The notes beneath the pieces were generated by a model. It was given only the letters and a program-made list of their open reading frames with translations, was not told the DNA's origin and ran no database searches. Below, in pieces: positions 56,461 to 63,812 of a DNA stretch of 64,000 nt. The position numbers and the translations under genes are program-made. Location of the stretch: contig NZ_JAIVFL010000001.1 in the NCBI RefSeq assembly GCF_022760805.1, positions 930,001-994,000 of the forward strand, read 5' to 3'. This DNA comes from Candidatus Mycolicibacterium alkanivorans. Lineage in GTDB: Bacteria > Actinomycetota > Actinomycetes > Mycobacteriales > Mycobacteriaceae. Every line of letters starts with the position of its first letter. The stretch's first letter is position 1.

Positions 56461-58347
56461 TTACCCGGTGTTGGTGCCGCCTTCGGCGATGCGGCGGACG
56501 GCGTTGAGGAAGACGTCGATCTCGTCGAAGGTGTTGTAGAACGCGAACGAGGGCCGGACGGTGGTCTCGACACCCATGCGTCGCAGGATCGGCTGGGCGC
56601 AGTGGTGTCCGGCGCGCACGGCGATTCCTTCGGCGTTGAGTGCCTTGCCGACCTCGAGTGGCTGGTGGCCGGCCAGGACGAAGGACAGCACGCTGGCCTT
56701 CTCGTCGGCGGTGCCGACCAGGCGCACCCCGTCGATGTCGGCCAGCCGCGGGGTGGCGTACTCCAGCAACGCGTGCTCGTAGGCGGCGATGCGGTCGATG
56801 CCCACCTTCTCGACGTAGCGCAGCGCCTCACCCAATCCGACGGCGTCGGCGATGTTGCCGGTGCCGGCCTCGAACTTGTTCGGCAGACCCTGATACAGCG
56901 AACGTTCGATGGTGACGTCGGCGATCATGTTGCCCCCGCCCTGCCACGGCGGGGTCTCGGCCAGGGCCTCCTCGGTGCCGTAGAGCACCCCGATCCCGGT
57001 GGGCCCGATGATCTTGTGTCCGGAGAACACGAAGAAATCCGCCCCGGTCGCGGAGACGTCGATCGGGATGTGGGGGGTCGACTGGGCGCCGTCGATGAGC
57101 ACCCGGGCGCCGTAGCGGTGGCCGAGTTCGACGATCTTGTCCACCGGTGTCACCGTGCCCAGGGCGTTGGACACCTGGGTCGCGGCAACCAGTTTGGTCC
57201 GCGGACCCAGCAGGTCCTCGAACTCGCCCAGCAGCAGATTGCCCGCGTCGTCGACCGGCGCCACCTTGATGATGGCCCCGGTCTTCTGCGAAATCATCTG
57301 CCAGGGAACGATATTGGCATGATGCTCGAGAATCGTGATGACGATCTCGTCACCGGGTCCCAGGTGCTTGGCGCCCCACGACTGCGCCACCAAGTTGATC
57401 GCCTCGGTGGTGCCGCGCACGAAGATGATCTGCTCGTCCTTTGGCGCTCCGATGAAGCGCCGCACAGTGTCGCGGGCCTCTTCATAGGCGTCGGTGGCCC
57501 TGGCGGCCAATTCATGTGCGGCCCGGTGGATGTTGGAGTTCTCGTGGGCGTAGAAGTAGGCCAGCCGGTCGATGACCGCCTGCGGCTTCTGCGTGGTCGC
57601 CGCGTTGTCGAACCAGATCAGCGGCTTGCCGTGCACCGTCTCGCGCAGGATCGGGAAATCCGCGCGAATCGCGTTGACGTCGAAAATCTCATGGTCGTCG
57701 CGAATCTGCGGAACCGGTGCGGAAAGCGCCGGTACCCCGGAGGTGAAGTAGTAGTTCGCCTCATCTCCCGTCGGGGCGGAGGTCAATTCGGGTGCCGACA
57801 GGAAACTGAGGTCCGGGATTCCCGGAACCCCACCCAGCCACCCCGGCACCGAACCCCGCGGGGCGACCGGCGCGCTCGGCGTCGGCCCCGCCAGCACGCC
57901 GGGCCCCGTCGGCACGATGCCGCCGGGCACGGCGAATACCTCGAGATGCGGTGGGGTGAACACATCGACCACGCCCACCCCGGCATGCCCCGCTGACGGC
58001 GCGGTGGTCAGATCGGGTGCGCTGCCACGCGGCGCGACGGGCACGGCGCCGGGTGGAATCGGTTCTGGCCCAGGCGAACTCGGGGGCGGCAATGTCACGC
58101 CGGGCGCTTCGAGGAATACCGCGGGCGGCGCGAACGGTTCGGCGCCGGCAGCCGCTGCGGCATACGACGCCGCCGAGGTGGTGTCGGGAACCGACCCGCG
58201 CGGCGCAGGCGGAACAGTTTGTGGCGGTGAGTCGTTACCCGGCCGGATACTGGCCGCCAGCAACTGTGTCGCCAGGGCAGCCAGCTCGGCCTCGCTGATC
58301 GGGAGGTCGCCTTCGGCGGCTACCGATCGATACTCACTTGTACTCAT
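56461..58347 (-). CDS. Cysteine desulfurase with disordered N-terminal arm, predicted family 2A encapsulin cargo
   Basis: 628 residues from ATG 58347, which overlaps the encapsulin stop by 14 bases. Residues 1-220 are Pro/Ala/Gly-rich and disordered; 221-628 are a group II (SufS-like) cysteine desulfurase with PLP Lys445 (SGHKIIGP) and catalytic Cys583 (AGHHCAQP). In family 2A systems such arms target the enzyme into the shell, where sulfur released from cysteine accumulates. The arm carries APRGS at 48, 105 and 162, exactly 57 residues apart. It is much longer than housekeeping SufS (about 400-420). Role in sulfur storage is established for homologous systems and inferred here. Confidence 0.92.
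   Translation of the reverse strand: MSTSEYRSVAAEGDLPISEAELAALATQLLAASIRPGNDSPPQTVPPAPRGSVPDTTSAASYAAAAAGAEPFAPPAVFLEAPGVTLPPPSSPGPEPIPPGAVPVAPRGSAPDLTTAPSAGHAGVGVVDVFTPPHLEVFAVPGGIVPTGPGVLAGPTPSAPVAPRGSVPGWLGGVPGIPDLSFLSAPELTSAPTGDEANYYFTSGVPALSAPVPQIRDDHEIFDVNAIRADFPILRETVHGKPLIWFDNAATTQKPQAVIDRLAYFYAHENSNIHRAAHELAARATDAYEEARDTVRRFIGAPKDEQIIFVRGTTEAINLVAQSWGAKHLGPGDEIVITILEHHANIVPWQMISQKTGAIIKVAPVDDAGNLLLGEFEDLLGPRTKLVAATQVSNALGTVTPVDKIVELGHRYGARVLIDGAQSTPHIPIDVSATGADFFVFSGHKIIGPTGIGVLYGTEEALAETPPWQGGGNMIADVTIERSLYQGLPNKFEAGTGNIADAVGLGEALRYVEKVGIDRIAAYEHALLEYATPRLADIDGVRLVGTADEKASVLSFVLAGHQPLEVGKALNAEGIAVRAGHHCAQPILRRMGVETTVRPSFAFYNTFDEIDVFLNAVRRIAEGGTNTG
57694..58206 (-). repeat. Three 57-codon units in the desulfurase cargo arm
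   Basis: Units begin APRGSVPD (48), APRGSAPD (105) and APRGSVPG (162). Units 1 and 2 also share FxPP followed by a PG turn about 25-40 residues in; unit 3 is more diverged. Probable repeated encapsulin-binding modules. Confidence 0.7.
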
Positions 58348-59260
58348 GGTATTGGTCCACCGCTGCGCCCTCGAGCACCGCAAGCGCATCATCGGTCAAC
58401 ACGGCCAACGAGGAGTACAGCGTCACCAGATACGACGCGATACCGGAGCGGTCGATCCCGGTGAACCGCACCGACAAACCCGGCGCCTGCTCACCGACCA
58501 GACCCGGCTGGAACAGGCCGACCACACCCTGACGCTCCTCACCGGTGCGAACCAGGATGAACTTCGTCTTGCCCTTCTCAACGGGCACCTTGTCGCTGGG
58601 GATGATCGGGATGCCGCGCCAGGTGACGAACTGCGCCCCGAACAGATTGACCACCACCGGCGGCACACCACGATACGTGGCCTCCCGGCCGAACGCGGCC
58701 ACACCCAGCGGGTTGGTCAAGAAGAACGCCGGTGTCTTCCACACCTTGGTGATCAGCGCGTCGAGATCGTCGGGAGTCGGCGCGCCCTTGAGCGTCTTAA
58801 TGGTCTGCTCGGGAGTGACCTGCGACAGCAACCCGTACTCGGGGTTATTGATCAGCTCGGACTCCTGGCGCTCCTTGATCGTCTCGATGGTCAGCCGCAA
58901 CTGCTGGGCGATCTGATCGTGCGGGCTGGAATACAGATCCGAGACCCGGGTATGCACATCGAGCAAAGTGGAGATCGCACGCAGCGTGATCTCCCGCGGG
59001 CTGGTCTGATAGTCGACATAGGTCTGAGGCAACGGGTCTTCGATGTTCTCCCCACCGACCTCGGCGTGGATCGCCACCCGATCCGGGTTGACCACCCGGT
59101 TGACCCGGTAAATACCGGCCTCCACCGGAACCCAACTCAACAAATGCAGCAAAAACCGCGGGGTGATGGTCTCCAACTGGGGGACCGTCTTGGTGGCATT
59201 GGCAAGCTGCCGCGCAGCAAGCGCGCCAAGCGCCTGGGACTCGTTCTGGGCCGACGTCAT
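58334..59260 (-). CDS. Family 2A encapsulin shell protein
   Basis: HK97-fold nanocompartment subunit, 308 residues, of the group that includes the M. leprae major membrane protein I (about 307 residues) and cyanobacterial SrpI. Strong ribosome site GGGAGGAAG (complement of 59265-59273). Recognisable family stretches: TPRFLLHLLSWVPVEAGIYRVN, YSSPHDQIAQQLRLTIE, and NPLGVAAFGREATYRGVPP. The following gene, overlapping by 14 bases, is its cysteine desulfurase cargo; cysK and cysE complete the operon. The likely role is a cytosolic sulfur-storage compartment. No cyclic-nucleotide-binding insertion (family 2B) is present. Confidence 0.92.
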   Translation of the reverse strand: MTSAQNESQALGALAARQLANATKTVPQLETITPRFLLHLLSWVPVEAGIYRVNRVVNPDRVAIHAEVGGENIEDPLPQTYVDYQTSPREITLRAISTLLDVHTRVSDLYSSPHDQIAQQLRLTIETIKERQESELINNPEYGLLSQVTPEQTIKTLKGAPTPDDLDALITKVWKTPAFFLTNPLGVAAFGREATYRGVPPVVVNLFGAQFVTWRGIPIIPSDKVPVEKGKTKFILVRTGEERQGVVGLFQPGLVGEQAPGLSVRFTGIDRSGIASYLVTLYSSLAVLTDDALAVLEGAAVDQYHEYK

Positions 59261-59290
59261 TGTGCTTCCTCCCGACTAATGGACTGGGCA

Positions 59291-59296
59291 ATTATG
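59291..59296 (-). promoter_or_regulatory. Candidate -10 box for the encapsulin operon
   Basis: CATAAT on the minus strand, 30 bases before the encapsulin ATG, giving a short leader that holds the ribosome site. No clear -35. Confidence 0.4.
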
Positions 59297-59374
59297 GACC
59301 GCGGGACGCGATCTTGCACAGAGTTGGTACGCATCGTGATGCGAAGCCGGGTACGGGCCTCGTCTCATGTGCCG

Positions 59375-59380
59375 TATGGT
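59375..59380 (+). promoter_or_regulatory. -10 box for a leaderless short reading frame
   Basis: TATGGT at -13 to -8 relative to the ATG at 59388; no ribosome site precedes that ATG, consistent with a leaderless transcript. Confidence 0.5.
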
Positions 59381-59387
59381 ATTGGAC

Positions 59388-59456
59388 ATGCAACTGCACG
59401 CAACGCTGCGCCTTGTCTCCACGGGCTGCCTCGTCGCGCGCTTCTGTTGTTGTTGA
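59388..59456 (+). CDS. Polycysteine leader peptide, predicted cysteine-responsive attenuator
   Basis: A 22-codon frame that begins MQLHATLRL, has a single Cys at 14, and ends RFCCC-stop. It lies 91 bases before the thioester-domain-like gene on the same strand and just past a -10 box at leaderless spacing. Leaderless short frames with terminal Cys runs are known in mycobacteria to act as cysteine-sensing attenuators of sulfur operons: ribosomes stall at the Cys codons when cysteinyl-tRNA is low, which favours expression downstream. A 7-bp stem follows. The sequence pattern is direct; the regulation is inferred. Confidence 0.8.
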   Translation: MQLHATLRLVSTGCLVARFCCC

Positions 59457-59489
59457 TTTTTCTGACGCCGTAATCCCCTGCGCTCAGTC

Positions 59490-59508
59490 CGCTGCCTCCT
59501 CGGCAGCG
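59490..59508 (+). promoter_or_regulatory. Hairpin after the polycysteine leader
   Basis: CGCTGCC-TCCTC-GGCAGCG, a perfect 7-bp stem between the leader stop (59456) and the next gene (59548). Probable attenuation structure; no long T-run, so control by factor-dependent termination or translation is more likely than an intrinsic terminator. Confidence 0.5.
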
Positions 59509-59547
59509 TTGATTGCGCTGTTCGACGAATCCAGAGAGATCAACCCG

Positions 59548-60822
59548 ATGACTATCTTGTCTTTGCCAGTCGACGCCCCCGCGCCCGTCGCCGTCCGGCG
59601 CCGCGTCAGCCCGACGCCGTCGGTCGACCTCTCGCGGATGACCCGCTACAGGCCGGGCACCTATTCGCATACCGTCGACACCATCGTCTTCACCGACGGC
59701 ACTTCGGCGCGCACTGATTTGATCCGGCTCAACCCCAACATCGAGGCCTACTCGCTGGACTTCGCCGGGATCGCACCGAGCAGGCCGTCGCGCTACCGCG
59801 CCGACACCTGGTCGGCAGTTCCGCATCTGCAGGCCCGTGCGCACGAGGCCGAGGTGGACTGGATCCTGCGGAACTCATTCCCGACGCTGTCGACCACCGA
59901 GATCAGCCGCCGGCTGCGGGCCGCGGGATATCCGCTGGGCAACCGGAACATCGCCGAACACGAGGCGATCGCGGGCACTCAGGCGGCGATCTGGCGGCTG
60001 ACCAACGGCCTGGAGCTCGACGACCGTCCGCTCAACGTCCCGACCCGGGTGGTCCACGGCGCCGACGCCGTGAGCATCGAGTTCGACGGCGAGCGCCAGC
60101 TGGCCGGCTACGCCGCGGTGGTGACGTCGAGTGGTGAGGCGGTGCTGACTCTGCAGAAGTCCGCCGACGGTCTGGCGTGGGAGGACGTCGCCTCCTCAAA
60201 AGTGCGGGTGACCGGCGGTGTCGGAGAGGTCCGCCAGGTGCTGGGCGTGGGCAGCACCATGTCCGACAGCCGGCACGGCCGGGCCAGCCACGGCTACCGC
60301 CACTACCGGCTGGTGATCGACGGTGCTGCGGCCATCGGTGAGCTGAGCTTCCAGCTGCACGGCTCGCGCGTCTACCGCAATGCCGAACCGATCGTGTTCC
60401 TCTCCGACCACCTGCTGACGGGTGCGCGTTCGGCCCGCCGCCTGACTGTGACTCCGTCGCTTCTGGCAGCGGCTGCGACGGTCGAGGACTCCATCGTCGG
60501 GCCACTCCGGCTCGCCACCACCGACTCCGCGGCCGTGCGGGCGTCCGACGGCCACGCGGTGGTCGACGCAGACGGCGCTGAGATCATCGGTCCGCTGCAG
60601 CCGGGTGCCGAGTTCTTTCTGCGGGCTCGTCCCGGCGCGGTGGCCGCGACGCTGACCGTCGAGGTGCCCGGATGCGCCGCCGGGTTCGGCGGCCGGGTGA
60701 TCACCGGCGTGGCCCGCGACGAGGTCGCCGGCGGATACACGCCGCTGGCGCTGGCCGTGCCGGCTGCGCTCGTGGTCGAGTTCGACGTCGAGTGGTCCGT
60801 CGAAGAGTCCGCCGCGCTGTAG
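59548..60822 (+). CDS. Thioester-domain (TQXA)-like protein without signal peptide and with Ser for the thioester Cys
   Basis: 424 residues from ATG 59548 (AGAGAGA about 10 bases upstream). Residues about 35-160 resemble the thioester (TED/TQXA) domain: WILRNSFP, EAIAGTQAAIWRLTNG with the conserved Gln145. The partner position, normally Tyr-Cys, reads AYSLDF, Ser69. Two beta-rich domains follow (about 165-270 and 285-424). Such proteins are normally secreted surface adhesins, but no signal peptide, LPxTG or membrane anchor is visible, implying a cytosolic protein. It is divergent from the encapsulin operon and lies behind a polycysteine leader, so a sulfur-related role is inferred. Function unknown. 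Confidence 0.8.
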   Translation: MTILSLPVDAPAPVAVRRRVSPTPSVDLSRMTRYRPGTYSHTVDTIVFTDGTSARTDLIRLNPNIEAYSLDFAGIAPSRPSRYRADTWSAVPHLQARAHEAEVDWILRNSFPTLSTTEISRRLRAAGYPLGNRNIAEHEAIAGTQAAIWRLTNGLELDDRPLNVPTRVVHGADAVSIEFDGERQLAGYAAVVTSSGEAVLTLQKSADGLAWEDVASSKVRVTGGVGEVRQVLGVGSTMSDSRHGRASHGYRHYRLVIDGAAAIGELSFQLHGSRVYRNAEPIVFLSDHLLTGARSARRLTVTPSLLAAAATVEDSIVGPLRLATTDSAAVRASDGHAVVDADGAEIIGPLQPGAEFFLRARPGAVAATLTVEVPGCAAGFGGRVITGVARDEVAGGYTPLALAVPAALVVEFDVEWSVEESAAL

Positions 60823-60938
60823 GGGTGTCGGTGGGCCGCCGTACCGTTGGGGTGTGGCCGACGAACTCACCGCAGGACCCGAAGCTCCGGCGTCCTCTCG
60901 CTCGAATTCCTCGTTCTCGCGTGGGATTACGCGTCTGC

Positions 60939-60957
60939 GACCGGCCGGGTCCCGGTC
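60939..60957. terminator. Small stem between convergent genes
   Basis: GACCGG-N7-CCGGTC in the 133-base gap between the thioester-domain-like gene and the aminotransferase, touching the latter's stop. No T-run; weak candidate. Nothing else is seen in the gap. Confidence 0.25.
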
Positions 60958-62014
60958 AGCTGCCCGTCTTGATCCAGTCGGCGGCGAAGGCCAGGAAGGT
61001 GTCGTTCTCCTCCGGTGCGCCGACCGTCACCCGCACGCCATCGGTGCCGTAGGGCCGGACCAGGACGCGGGCGTTGGCGGCCTGCTCGACGAAGTCCAGC
61101 GTTCGCTCGGCCAATGGCAGCCACACGAAGTTCGCCTGCGTCGGCGGGAAGTCGTAGCCCATGTCGGCCAGCGCAGCCGCCACGCGCTGGCGTTCGGCGA
61201 CCACAGCGTCGGTGCGGGCCAGCAATTCGTCGGCGGCGTGCACGGAGGCGATGGCGGCGGCCTGCGAGACGGTGGTGGCGGTGAAGGGCACATACACCTT
61301 GCCCAGAGCGGTGATCACCTCGGGATCACCGACCGCGTAGCCCACCCGCAGGCCGGCCAACCCGTAAGCCTTCGAGAATGTCCGCAGCACAACGACATTC
61401 GGGTAAGCGCGGGCCAACCCCAGGCTGTCGGGCGCCAGACCGTCGCGGATGTACTCGACATAGGCCTCGTCGATCGCGACGAGGATGTCGGACGGTACCG
61501 CGGCCACGAACCGGGCCAGCTCGTCAGGGGCGACGACGGTGGAGGTCGGGTTGTTCGGGTTGCAGACGAAGATCAGCCGGGTCCGGTCGGTGATCGCGGC
61601 CAGCATCGCGTCGAGGTCGAAGGTGTGGTCGCGAAGGGGCACCTGAATCGGGGTGGCGCCGGCCACCCGCACCTGCAGCGGGTACACCTCGAAGCTGCGC
61701 CAGCCGAAGATCACTTCGTCTCCCACCGACGAGGTGATCTGGATGAGCTGCTGGCACAGGCTCACCGAGCCGCAACCCACCGCGATGTGCTCGGGTGCGA
61801 AATCGACATGCTTGCCCAGGTGTTCTTTTAGCTCGACGTAGCCGTTGTCCGGGTAGCGGTTGATGGTCTCGGCGGCGGCGGCGATGGCCTCGCGCACGCT
61901 GGGCAGCGGGCCGTGCACGGTCTCGTTGCTGGCCAGCTTGATCGCACCCGGCACAGTCTTGCCTGGGGTATAGGCCGGCAGATCGGCCAGTTCGGGGCGC
62001 AGGCGGGCGGTCAC
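60956..62014 (-). CDS. hisC2: Aromatic amino-acid / histidinol-phosphate-type aminotransferase (HisC2, Pat)
   Basis: Class I/II PLP aminotransferase, 352 residues from GTG 62014 (MTARLRPEL, as in the 353-residue M. tuberculosis Rv3772); an upstream ATG at 62053 is open but outside the family alignment. Phosphate/PLP motifs NETVHGPLPS, CNPNNPTS, DEAYVEY and the PLP lysine in TFSKAYGLAG are present. Homologues act as phenylalanine/aromatic aminotransferases more than in histidine synthesis. Single gene, convergent with the thioester-domain-like gene. Confidence 0.9.
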   Translation of the reverse strand: MTARLRPELADLPAYTPGKTVPGAIKLASNETVHGPLPSVREAIAAAAETINRYPDNGYVELKEHLGKHVDFAPEHIAVGCGSVSLCQQLIQITSSVGDEVIFGWRSFEVYPLQVRVAGATPIQVPLRDHTFDLDAMLAAITDRTRLIFVCNPNNPTSTVVAPDELARFVAAVPSDILVAIDEAYVEYIRDGLAPDSLGLARAYPNVVVLRTFSKAYGLAGLRVGYAVGDPEVITALGKVYVPFTATTVSQAAAIASVHAADELLARTDAVVAERQRVAAALADMGYDFPPTQANFVWLPLAERTLDFVEQAANARVLVRPYGTDGVRVTVGAPEENDTFLAFAADWIKTGS

Positions 62015-62130
62015 CTGCCCAAGTCTAGGGTCCTTCCAGAACCGCTTTGCCATTGGTTATCCGGCCTGTGTACTCTGTCGGATCGGCGGTTCCGGGGCTC
62101 AACCAGGCTCCGGTACGCTCAGGTGGTTCA

Positions 62131-62219
62131 GGAGGCGTGCCAGAGCGGCCGAATGGGGCTCACTGCTAATGAGTTGTCCCCCTCAAAGGGGACCGGAGGT
62201 TCAAATCCTCTCGCCTCCG
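62131..62219 (+). tRNA. tRNA-Ser (anticodon GCT)
   Basis: 89 bases; acceptor GGAGGCG/CGCCTCC, discriminator G, anticodon loop CTGCTAA (62165-62167), long variable arm TTGTCCCCCTCAAAGGGGAC, T-loop GTTCAAATC. Confidence 0.95.
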
Positions 62220-62259
62220 CCGCGGCTGACTCGTCAGCCACGAACAACTGAATATGAAA

Positions 62260-62332
62260 GCGCCCGTAGCTCAACGGATAGAGCATCTGACTACGGATCA
62301 GAAGGTTGGGGGTTCGAATCCCTTCGGGCGCA
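62260..62332 (+). tRNA. tRNA-Arg (anticodon ACG)
   Basis: 73 bases; acceptor GCGCCCG/CGGGCGC, discriminator A, anticodon stem CTGA/TCAG around CTACGGA (62293-62295), T-loop GTTCGAATC. 40 bases after tRNA-Ser on the same strand; followed by gene fragments. Confidence 0.95.
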
Positions 62333-62439
62333 CTCTCGTCGCCGACGCACCCCGCCGGGCACGTTGGCGCGGATTGCCGCCTGCGCGCCGGGAACGGTGC
62401 GGCCGACGTCGCGAGGGCCCGACTGGGGCGTCGACCCGC

Positions 62440-62772
62440 TCAGTAGTGGGCGGCGACGTCCGCGGTCGCCATGGGCACCGGCTCCACCGGGGCAGCGGGA
62501 GCACGCCGCAGACGCGCGGTGATCAGGTGAACAACCAGCATCTGCGCGACGCCCACCAGGACTATCGGCCAGATGGCGCCAGCGACGATCGACCAGAATG
62601 CGCGGGCCTCATCGGTCGGCCCGTCGAAGGACTGGAGGTGATGGCTCATGTGCCACGTGAGGAACGCGACGACAACCGCCGTGATGAGGTACAGGGTGAT
62701 CCACACAGGGACGGGACCTCTCGGCTCGGGAACCAGTAATCCCAGAGTGGCAGAGGCCCCTGTGGGGATCAT
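62440..62772 (-). CDS. Small two-helix membrane protein of unknown function
   Basis: 110 residues; hydrophobic segments about 22-42 (VWITLYLITAVVVAFLTW) and 62-84 (IVAGAIWPIVLVGVAQMLVV), with a His-rich HMSHHLQS in the loop. No family recognised. Start ATG at 62772. It stands alone between the tRNA pair and gene fragments. GC-rich codon use supports a real gene. Confidence 0.6.
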   Translation of the reverse strand: MIPTGASATLGLLVPEPRGPVPVWITLYLITAVVVAFLTWHMSHHLQSFDGPTDEARAFWSIVAGAIWPIVLVGVAQMLVVHLITARLRRAPAAPVEPVPMATADVAAHY

Positions 62773-62842
62773 GATCTATCCCCGTGAAGCGTCTGAGAGG
62801 AATGCAATCGACGCTTAATGGTTACCGTTGCGTGACAATCAC

Positions 62843-63020
62843 TTACGTAACCGTCAAACCGCCGTCGACCGCAATCGTCTGCCCTGTGACGTAATTGGCC
62901 GCCGGAGAATCCAGGCAGCCAGCGGGTTGACGCGAATTCCCTTGCGCGGCCCCCATTGCTCGGCGAGATCTCGGATCAGGCCGATGATGCCCGCTTTGGA
63001 GGCGCTGTAAGCGGCCTGTG
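62843..63020 (-). pseudogene. Fragment of a short-chain dehydrogenase gene
   Basis: Minus-strand pieces of an SDR: AAYSASKAGIIGLIRDLAEQW with GIRVNPLA, then, in another frame, SPAANYVTGQTIAVDGG and LTVT-stop. The cofactor-binding half is missing and an internal deletion with frame change joins the two pieces. Not functional. Confidence 0.75.
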
Positions 63021-63170
63021 CCCCGCATCGTCGGAGACATAGGCTTTCACCATCGAATTCTCGGGTCGGCCTTTGGCTCCGGTGTCCAGAGCCCAGCATT
63101 CCCACCAGATCCCCAGCTGGCACTGCTGCAGGACGATCACGTTTTGGGCCAGCATGAAGCCCATGCCCTG
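63021..63170 (-). pseudogene. Fragment of an acyl-CoA dehydrogenase (FadE) gene
   Basis: Minus-strand frame GFMLAQNVIVLQQCQLGIWW, then LDTGAKGRPENSMVKAYVSD, resembles the C-terminal helical domain of acyl-CoA dehydrogenases. It is fused directly to the SDR fragment near 63020; catalytic parts are missing. Two unrelated relics joined by deletion. Confidence 0.6.
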
Positions 63171-63271
63171 GTGCAAACATGCTGGGGACAAACACAATTA
63201 GGCGTAGCACGACGCCTGCCCCACCTCGCTCAGTACCGCGGAGGCCGGTGGCCGCAGATCGTTGGTGTCCG

Positions 63272-63658
63272 TCACCCGTTCGAGTTCGATACCGGTTGTC
63301 TGTCCGTCGCGGCGGTGTCCTGCCGCTGGCGGGCTTTCTGCCACGGCCAGTACCCGGTGACCTCCAACTGCAGGGAGAAGCTGAGGAACGTCCGTATCAG
63401 CACGATGCCGCCGAGGACCGCCACACTGCGGGCGTCGGGAGTGACCGCGACCGTGCGGATGATGTCGGCGGCGACCAGGAACTCCAGCCCGAGCAGGATC
63501 GAGCGACCGAGCTGTTCGCGGAACACCCGGTAGGCAGCGCCGGTCTTGAGCCGCGGGATGACACCGGCGGCCGAGATCAACGCACCCACGGCAATGATGG
63601 CAACGCCGACTCCGTCGATCGTCTTGCCCACGGTTTCGATGACCTCGAAGAAGTTCAT
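63272..63658 (-). CDS. DUF1622 membrane protein
   Basis: 128 residues from ATG 63658; a longer frame to 63778 crosses the upstream region. Three hydrophobic stretches (about 15-33, 50-68, 78-97); the conserved RxxLGRSILLGLEFLVAADIIRT core is typical of DUF1622. Function unknown. Divergent from the tcrX-like gene. Confidence 0.8.
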   Translation of the reverse strand: MNFFEVIETVGKTIDGVGVAIIAVGALISAAGVIPRLKTGAAYRVFREQLGRSILLGLEFLVAADIIRTVAVTPDARSVAVLGGIVLIRTFLSFSLQLEVTGYWPWQKARQRQDTAATDRQPVSNSNG

Positions 63659-63812
63659 CGCTGGAATTATAGGAACGCGAACCCTATCGAGCCGGTAGCA
63701 CCGCCGTGGCGGGGGCCGTCCCGTTTGTCGCAGGCTATGGACTGCACGGATTTCACAGCCGGCGCATAGGGATGGCATAGAATCGGCTCATCGCCCAGCT
63801 GATACTGGAAAT

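Noticed and set aside
62260..63271. Attachment site duplicate of the tRNA-Arg 3' end
   Set aside because: No second copy of the tRNA 3' sequence was found downstream within the window.
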